Assembly (NCBI GenBank): GCA_037176725.1
Contig: JAZBRS010000029.1
Location: forward strand, 128,559,001 to 128,623,000
Reading direction: 5' to 3'
From: Posidonia oceanica
Lineage: Eukaryota; Streptophyta; Magnoliopsida; Alismatales; Posidoniaceae
DNA length: 64,000 nt
This document shows, one piece after another, positions 57,243 to 64,000 of the stretch. The notes beneath the pieces were generated by a model, which saw nothing but the letters and a program-made list of their open reading frames with translations, was not told the DNA's origin and made no database searches. A program made the position numbers and the translations under genes. Position 1 is the first letter of the stretch; every line of letters starts with the position of its first letter.

Positions 57243-58447
57243 TGTAGATACCTAGTTTTGGCACTCCCTTCATGGTAGTGTAGTCTGTTGCATTAGGTCA
57301 CTTCTAGAAGTTCTTTGCCCAGCCCAAGTACTCTCATCTAACTTATTGACACTTGTCTCTGTGATTGAGAGGCCAAAATTGGCAAGTTTGCATTTGAGTG
57401 TGTTGGACGCTGGACTTCCTAGCGTCCAACGTTGGACGCTGTGAACCACAGCATCCAACAACCTGGTTTTCTGTTTCCCTAAACTTGCCTTATTTGGCTA
57501 AAGTCAAAATCCGTGCTTTGTCTCCACTAGAGGTCCTTTGACCAGTCAAGGGTTTAATTGGCCTTAATGATAATTAATCAGCCATTTATTGAGGAATATT
57601 CTTTGATCCTGGCATCTTTGCCTTGGAGGGTCATTGGACGCTTGTTATTCCAGCGTCCAACGTTGGACGCTGTAACGGTCAACGTCCAACATCTCTGAAA
57701 TAGGAAAGTTTGCTGACTTGGCCTTTGTGTCCTTATTTGTTCCCCCACCCGGTCAGAGGACGGTTCATGAGAATTTGAGGGGACGGTTTTTTTGAGAGAG
57801 GAACACAATTTTAGAGGAATTTTTGAGAGCAAGTAGAAAGTGTTTTGAGCCAGAATCTTGAGAGAAGTTATGTTGAGAAAGAGTTTTGAGAGAGCTTGAG
57901 TCCTCCTTTGTCGTCAGTGACATCATGTCGACATCTCTTACATTCTGTGCATAGATAAAAAGGGGGCTCTCTTTAGTTTTCCTTTTCTTCATATCATATG
58001 TTTAATTTCGTAGTATAGCAAAGCATTCCATTTCATATATTGTTGTAGCTAGGCATAGTCATACTTAGCTGCAACCGGGGGGATAAAACCCCTCGGGTAA
58101 GTATTCCTCCTTTCATTTTATTTTAATTTTCAATTTGCTTTGAATCGTTTACTACACTATATCTAATCTGCATCTTTAAATCTGTTTTGCAAGGAATAGA
58201 AGAAGAAGAAGAAACTCACCAAACACGGACACCCTTGGGCAACGCAGGCATTGTCCCAAGGTAGCTGAACCCACAACCATCACACATCTCCCAAGGCGTC
58301 TCGAGGGCTGACAAAAGCGAACCTAGAGTCCTGATCACACCAATTCCGTCACCTGTGGAGTGACGGAGTTGGATACAAAAAAGGGGCATCGAGAAAGCAC
58401 AAATAGACCCAACAAGCTTCTCCTAACCACAAAACTCCATATCCACA
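57243..58447 (+). repeat. 3' LTR of Tat-like element (1205 bp)
   Basis: Highly similar to 38217-39452 along its length, with doublets at 57402-57459 and about 57634-57691. A deletion of about 30 bp near 57742 removes the TATAAAAG present in the 5' LTR. It ends ATATCCACA. Confidence 0.85.
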
Positions 58448-60086
58448 ACCGCCTCGGCCAACAAGCCTCATTTATCATTATAATTTCATCCATTACACGG
58501 GGTTGCGTTCTCTGATGCCCCTTTGGTGCTCGAGCATCCAGGGACTCTAACCCCAGCACCAGCCAGCACCGGCACAGAGGGTAATCCATTTGTTTCAACG
58601 GGTCTTACTGTACCACTGACCTCACCCTAGGCATATGACTCTTGACCATCTAGGGGTATCAATCGTCCCTAGTCCACCGGTTAGAGGCTTCAATCTCTCG
58701 GTCCTCTAAAACCAACGAAATCCTTTACAAACCATGCTTTTCTTTTCCAAAATCTTTTGGAAACCATTTTGAAAACATTTCTCATTATTTACAAATCCTC
58801 TATATTGCCACAATATCCATAAAACTATTAAATCATTTGGCAATATAAAAACATTCCAAGAACTAGCCAAAAACCACTTTTAAACAAGTTTAGACTCTGG
58901 TTCGGCAGACTGAAATTATTCGATCGACCGAACCAGGAGCTGTGTTCAGTTTTAGGCCCTGAAATGGCACATCGAAATCTTCCGATCGACCGATTAGCTT
59001 GCCATCACGGTCGATCGAAATGGGTCAGTCAACCGAATCAAAAACTTGGCTGACACACTGTAGCAAAAATGGTAGATCGAAAAGGCCCGGTACACCGAAT
59101 TCTGGGCGAAAACGGCATACCGATCCAAAATGGCATGTCGAATCAGGCGACACTTGAAAACCAAAATAGGGCAAACCAAAATCGCCCAAAATGGGAACCT
59201 CAACCAGTTCCACCACACACAACCATAAATCTCACGAAAATACACAAATCAAAGCCATGGAGGTGCTCTACCATTGAGCACAAAAATCATGACACTTCAT
59301 TCAATGTAGTCCAAGAAATCAAATCTCAAAGGCATGAAGCTCAAAACGCCCAAAACTCATTCCACCTCAACATTCACTGTAAAATTCGTCTAAAAATCCC
59401 AACAAATCATGCAAACCACATCCATGCATTCAAGACTAACTAAACAACCTATTTCCAAGGATTTAATAAAGAATTGAAGAAGAAGAAGGGTGGTGGAACG
59501 CATACGAATCAATAACGCTCTTCTTTCTTCCTCTTCTTCCTCCTTGGCCGCCCGAGCTCTTCTCCCTTTCTCCTTCGCTGGCACGGCCCTCACTCTCTTT
59601 GGCTCGCCTCTCCTCCTCCTACTCTGGCCTCCTCCTTATTAGCCCTTCCTGCCGACAGTCACCGGAAGACATGGGGTTGGCGGCTGCAAGGTATGGGGCA
59701 AACACTGGTGAGCGGTGGAGTACTGTGGGACATTTTCTCTTCCACCCCCTCTCTTCTCTCCCTCTACACTTAAGTCCTCACATTCCAATGCTATAATAAC
59801 ACACAACACAGGGAGCCAGAGACAAATTCCACAGGAGGGAAACAAACACAAAACTAATATGATTGCTTAGAGAATTTAATTCATTTACAAGCAATCAACT
59901 CCAACATAACAAAATAATATGGGAATTAATTTTTCAAAAATTAACTCAAATTGAATTCTGGAAAAATCTGGATATTACAGTGGGATTTCAGTTGCAGCAG
60001 AGATAAGGACCTTCTTCCCTATGGCGGTTTAGAATGAGTTTGTAGAAGTTAGCTCTCTAAATTTTATTAAAATTTTATTAGAAATA

Positions 60087-60790
60087 TTGTTTTCTTTTAT
60101 TTTCTTATTTAAATACATGTTTTTTTATTATAGAAACATCCTCAAATGGTACAACATAAAGGAAGGAGTTGCCCCCAACTATGCACAACTTTATACAATA
60201 TGCATTAGTAATATAGCAACCGGTGCAAGTTCTATGCAACATTCTAATTTTGTGAAGACACCATTGAATGAAGGTATTAGCAACAATGAAGACATTGTAG
60301 AAGATTTGGATCATAAGGAGGAAAATGAAGTAAAGAGTAATCAACCTTCTAAGAGGTCAACGACACCTTCTTCTATTCAATATGGTAAAAGTCCACGCCT
60401 TAATGCAGAGACACAAGATATCATTGGAGCAACTTTTGTTGATGTTGCCGTTGCATTTAAGGATTTTTAGAGGAAGAAGATGAGGCAAATGTGAAGAAAC
60501 TAAAATTAATGGAAGAAATGATTAACATAGAACAAGCTAAACTTGATGTTAGCAACAAGCAATCTGATGTCAAAGAAGTGTCTAAAGTTCTTTTCTCTTT
60601 TGCAAAACTTGATGCTTATGATATATTCAAGGTCATGGAGATATTTGAGGATGATAAGGAAAATAAACAATTTTTATGTTTGTCAAAGGACATGCAACTT
60701 CAATGGCTTCAATGGGCTTTGAAAAAGTATTGGATAGATGAGACACTTGATATTTTTGGAGAACAAAATTTTTTCGTAAACACTGGATGA
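60087..60790 (+). pseudogene. MYB/SANT-like (transposon-associated) protein fragment, broken
   Basis: The first frame (to 60470) reads GVAPNYAQLYTICISNIATGASS and an acidic/Ser-rich linker (KEENEVKSNQPSKRS…SPRLNAETQDIIG). After a stop and frame change, the second (60491-60790) reads KKLKLMEEMINIEQAKLDVS…VMEIFEDDKENKQFLCLSKD and MQLQWLQWAL. This layout resembles MYB/SANT-like proteins linked to PIF/Harbinger transposons (C-terminal half), but the DNA-binding domain is absent and the match is weak. It may be an unrelated gene remnant. Confidence 0.35.
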
Positions 60791-60929
60791 TATACAAATG
60801 TCTAGTAATGTCTAGTTTTTTTCGTAAAGTAATTCTTGATGTGGTCTCCATGTTGGATGGATTACTTGATGATCTCCTGGTAGTGTTACCTATCTTTTTA
60901 GACTCTTCTACGACTTTACCTCCCAAACT

Positions 60930-61580
60930 ATTACAAGTACTTTGAAAAAGAAATTATGGACTCAATGCAATATAATACTGAAGAAAATTAATTACAACTC
61001 TTCCAAATAAATAGGTAATCACACAAGGGTTGCTCCTTTGGTGTTCCTGTAACCTGTATTTTCAAACCAAATCAATCACAACCTACAATCAAGTCACAAA
61101 TCGCACGTGTTGGTGATATAGGTGTTCACCTGTAACACCAAGAGAGTGTTTGAGCTGTGTGGCACAAAAATCGCCTGTCTGAACGGCGAAGAAGGTCGGC
61201 ACTGATTGGACAGGTGACGAGGCTCAGCGTCAGTCAGATAGGCGACGAGGATTGACGCTGGTATGTTGGGCGACCACCTTGCCTGTCCTTGTGACGATCG
61301 GAATTTGTCCCGGACAGATCACATGTCAAACAAGTTTGTTTCTTAAACAGGTTTTCAAACAGAAACGTCGATTTTATTTTGTTTGAATAATTACTTAGTT
61401 GATTTAAACCTGCACCTGCGTACTCTCAACTTTCTGGTTCCTAGGGTTAGGGTAAGGCTGACTTCGTGGGATCTAGGGTCACATATAGGATTTTTAACAT
61501 GCTTCTGATATCACTCTTTGACCTTCCTTAGGGTCCACCAAGAGGACCTAGGTGGCGGACGGGTTTGTCTCTCTATAGAG
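60930..61580. other. Region without recognised gene; loose GTCGCC-type dyads
   Basis: 61165-61275 contains TCGCC-N9-GGCGA (near 61169) and further GGCGAC/GACGCT words, a degenerate relative of the LTR dyads. No coding domain is seen. Confidence 0.4.
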
Positions 61581-61585
61581 GGGCC

Positions 61586-61762
<177 letters not shown>

Positions 61763-63105
61763 TATTGGGATCTGGTGCACTTTACCTCAAAATAGCATTT
61801 TAAGGGAAAGTCAATCATAGTTGTTGGATCTTGATCCTAGGGTTAGTATGAAAACCACTTTTTAGTTAGTGGTGGTGTTGTTATTGGAGGGAACTAATAG
61901 AGAGAGAATCTAGGCTAATTAATAGAGAGAGAATAGGGAGGCCAACATTGGTTATCATTCTCTTAGGGAATTGTGCTTTTTCCAGCTACCCACGTCGTTT
62001 GTTGGTATTCTTCTTCTCTTTCCATTCTTTTTTGAGCATTATCGCCAAGGTTCTTCAAGCAGCAACATAGAAGATTGGTTTTTTGTGGGTTCCTCAAGCA
62101 TCAAACTAGTTTTGGTGATTTTTTCGTGCTATTCATTCCAAGTGTATTGTTTCTCAGTGTGGTCTCAGGCTAAGTTTTTGTGTGTTTTCATTCTTAATAC
62201 AGGTATGCTTCTTTTTTTGTGAGTTTTTCGTATGATTTTCACTATTACTGGTAGACGATTCATTCAATCGGCTTCGCCCTTCTCTATTCCTCAAACGTGT
62301 ATCATTATTCCTCAATCGAAGGCAATTTCGGTTCTTTATTTTCCCTTTTTTCTTTTATGAGGATCATCGACTGGGTCTTTCAATCTTACTGAAACACATT
62401 CTATTGTAATGATTTTGTTACTTCTTGTTTCGTTTTTTATGTAAGCATATATTTTAGTGACGTGTTTTTCATTTTTCAATAACTTAGTAATTTTTACCTT
62501 CGATTTGATGATGCAATAGCATTAGAATGGGTTCAGTTACAATCCTTCCTTCATGCTCTGTTTATGCATTGACATCTTTGATTTCCGTCTTATATGTTAT
62601 AACTATTGATTGGAATGGAATTCAACAGGAATTTAAGTTTCTGTAATTTCTGTTTTAGTTTTTAATATTAGTTGATACGGTAACTGCTGATAGTAGCTGT
62701 AGTGTTATTACTTTTAGTACTGTTATCAGGCTTTTCTCATGAATATTTTTCATATTTGGTTAGTGACATATATTCTATGTTGTTACTGAAACTCATCATT
62801 TAATGAACTTAAGTTATTATGTTTTCTGTTTCAGTATTTGGTTATATGTTGAAAATTTAGATATTCTATTCTACAGGTCTTATCAAGCAACTGAAATAGA
62901 ATTTTACAGGAACTTAAGTTGTTGTAATTTATGTTTTTGTGTTAAATTAGTTGATAGTGTAACTTAATTTAATCGGAGCTTTAGTATTATTGAAAAACGG
63001 GATAAGACGTTGTTACTGAACTATGATGTTTACTGAAACTCAATTTCATATGAACTTAAGTTTATAAGCTTTCTGTTATAGTTAGTAGATCAATGTAATT
63101 GTATG
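61763..63105. other. AT-rich region with degenerate repeats, no gene
   Basis: Between 62610 and 63080, phrases like GGAACTTAAGTT(G/T)(T/C)TGTAATTT…TTTCTGTTTTAG and TTAGTTGATAnnGTAAC recur at irregular spacing. No recognisable coding sequence. Confidence 0.45.
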
Positions 63106-64000
63106 TGTTGACACCCCGTTTTGACAGTTGGTTGTTGGTGGACTTCTCTAGAGGCTTGCTCGGACGGTGGCATGGAAAACCCCTAATTGAAATCCTTGTC
63201 CAAACCCTTGTCCAAAATCCTGATCCAGGCCCCAATCCCAGACCTTTAATCGCATTTAAACCCAACCTAAAACCTTCAATTCCAACCTAAATCTCACATT
63301 TAAACCTCACTGCAACTCCACTTTAACCTCACTTAAATCCAACTTAAACCTCACCTAAACCAAACCCAAAACCAACCAAAACCTCAAAATTAACCCAAAA
63401 ACCTTAAAAACTACCCAAACCCAATTCACAACATAAACCAAGCCCATTTACAGTCCAACTAGCCCTACAGCAGGCCCTGTTAGCTCTGAGAGCTCTAGTC
63501 GCCAAGTCCAGCGGCGACTAAGTCCTGTCGCACACGTGTGTGGTGACAGGTATTGTCACCAGCGAGACCGGTGACTAGTTGCAGAGAGAGAGGCTGCTTG
63601 CTGCCTGTTTGAACCTTCCCGTGTGGCGTTTGGCCGCTCCCGGCCACCTGTCTAGCACACTTACTCGCCGCCCCACTTGCCTGGCACCTCTGGCACCGCA
63701 CTAACTCGCCTCCTGCCACCTTTTCCGGCCACTTGGGCCGAGTTACTTCGCGTCAGCCTCTCGCTGGCCGCATTTGCCGCTGCCGACCTCCATCACCTCC
63801 TGACAGGAGGGAGACTTCTTTGGCCCTGCCAACACCTGCCACACCTACACGAGTTACTTCCCATCACTTCCGGCCTCTCCACCGCCTTGCCATTGCTGTC
63901 GTTTTGTGGCCAACGGCAACAAAACCAAGCAACCCACCTTCCACAGCCGACCACCTCACTTTGTAGAGAAATTGTGTGCCTTCCCGAGAGTGAAACGATC
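63106..64000 (+). repeat. Ty3/gypsy LTR start, cut by window end
   Basis: It begins TGTTGACACCCCGTTTTGAC, nearly identical to the starts at 44918 and 33157, followed by a C/A-rich stretch (AACCTCACC repeats) and then GTCGCC dyads and a GC-rich block. The 3' end is outside the window. Confidence 0.75.
63498..63575. repeat. GTCGCC-N9-GGCGAC dyads (LTR at 63106)
   Basis: Three units: GTCGCC-N9-GGCGAC (63498-63518), GTCGCA-N9-GGTGAC (63527-63547) and GTCACC-N9-GGTGAC (63555-63575). The last differs in both arms but still pairs fully. Confidence 0.8.

Larger units (their letters stand above)
38217..58447 (+). mobile_element. Tat-like Ty3/gypsy element with antisense PMD gene
   Basis: It has two LTRs (38217-39452 and 57243-58447), a primer-binding site (39456-39472), a sense gag (41594-43090), a short integrase-tail remnant (about 43262-43440), an antisense PMD gene (51740-55070), several minisatellites, and AAGGAGGGGCAATT before the 3' LTR. 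Flanks are AGCGC and ACCGC, four of five bases alike. Protease, RT and RNase H are absent, apparently lost in one internal deletion. Antisense extra ORFs between pol and the 3' LTR are known in the Tat lineage, which supports the assignment. Confidence 0.75.
37672..59979 (+). mobile_element. Solo LTR of about 2.1 kb, split by a Ty3/gypsy element
   Basis: The left piece starts TGTAATGCCC at 37672 and runs to 38216. The right piece runs 58448 to 59979 and ends GGATATTACA. TGTAAT/ATTACA are inverted terminal words. The flanks are GTGGC (37667-37671) and GTGGG (59980-59984), a five-base duplication with one difference. Only one LTR and no internal region is visible, so it reads as a solo LTR. The right piece holds dyads such as TTCG-N6-CGAA (58900-59160) and a GC-rich stretch (59500-59700). 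Confidence 0.6.

Overview
This is nuclear DNA from a flowering plant. The evidence is short GT-AG introns, a plant-type spliceosome gene, and a dense pile of decayed plant LTR retrotransposons, LINEs, a hAT transposon and a CACTA-like end. I cannot name the species. I see no rRNA, tRNA or CRISPR locus, and only one host gene looks intact.

Layout. 1-6374: the 3' part of a non-autonomous Ty3/gypsy element (gag tail, long non-coding region, 3' LTR). 6375-9250: the 3' end of a Ty1/copia element, probably a Sirevirus, with several polypurine tracts and a complete 1.1 kb LTR. 9290-10690: a decayed LINE ORF2. 10691-14219: AT-rich DNA with unrecognised exon-like pieces, ending in a CACTA-like terminus. 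14797-20059 (minus): an intact three-exon CWC24/RNF113A-type CCCH + RING spliceosome gene with a 4.2 kb last intron. 20157-36790: a nested pile. A LINE on the minus strand was split by a hAT element (20921-35799, 8-bp target duplication with one mismatch). The hAT was in turn invaded by a second copy of the non-autonomous Ty3/gypsy element (23927-35579, truncated 5' LTR). 37672-59979: a second pile. A solo LTR of about 2.1 kb was split by a Tat-like Ty3/gypsy element (38217-58447) with gag, an integrase remnant and an antisense plant-mobile-domain (PMD) gene. That element contains a 6.1 kb solo LTR (44918-51017) with a perfect 5-bp target duplication. 59980-63105: a broken MYB/SANT-like fragment, a TA microsatellite and featureless AT-rich DNA. 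63106-64000: the start of another Ty3/gypsy LTR, cut by the window edge.

The most unusual signal is not a gene. Several LTR families here carry arrays of short inverted-repeat units with nearly fixed geometry: (1) GTCGCC-N9-GGCGAC in the TGT(A/T)GACACCCC LTRs; (2) abutting doublets of about 29 bp, GTTGGACGCN-N9-NGCGTCCAAC, in the Tat-like element; (3) a unit of about 48 nt with two adjacent hairpins whose stems covary between copies, in the non-coding part of the gag-only elements. In each, the arms are constrained while most spacers vary. I know of no description of these; no search was possible.

Most element coding sequence is dead. The stop codons in the PMD gene and one gag are nearly all of the kind produced by C-to-T change with the reading frame otherwise kept, as expected from decay of methylated cytosines in silenced elements.
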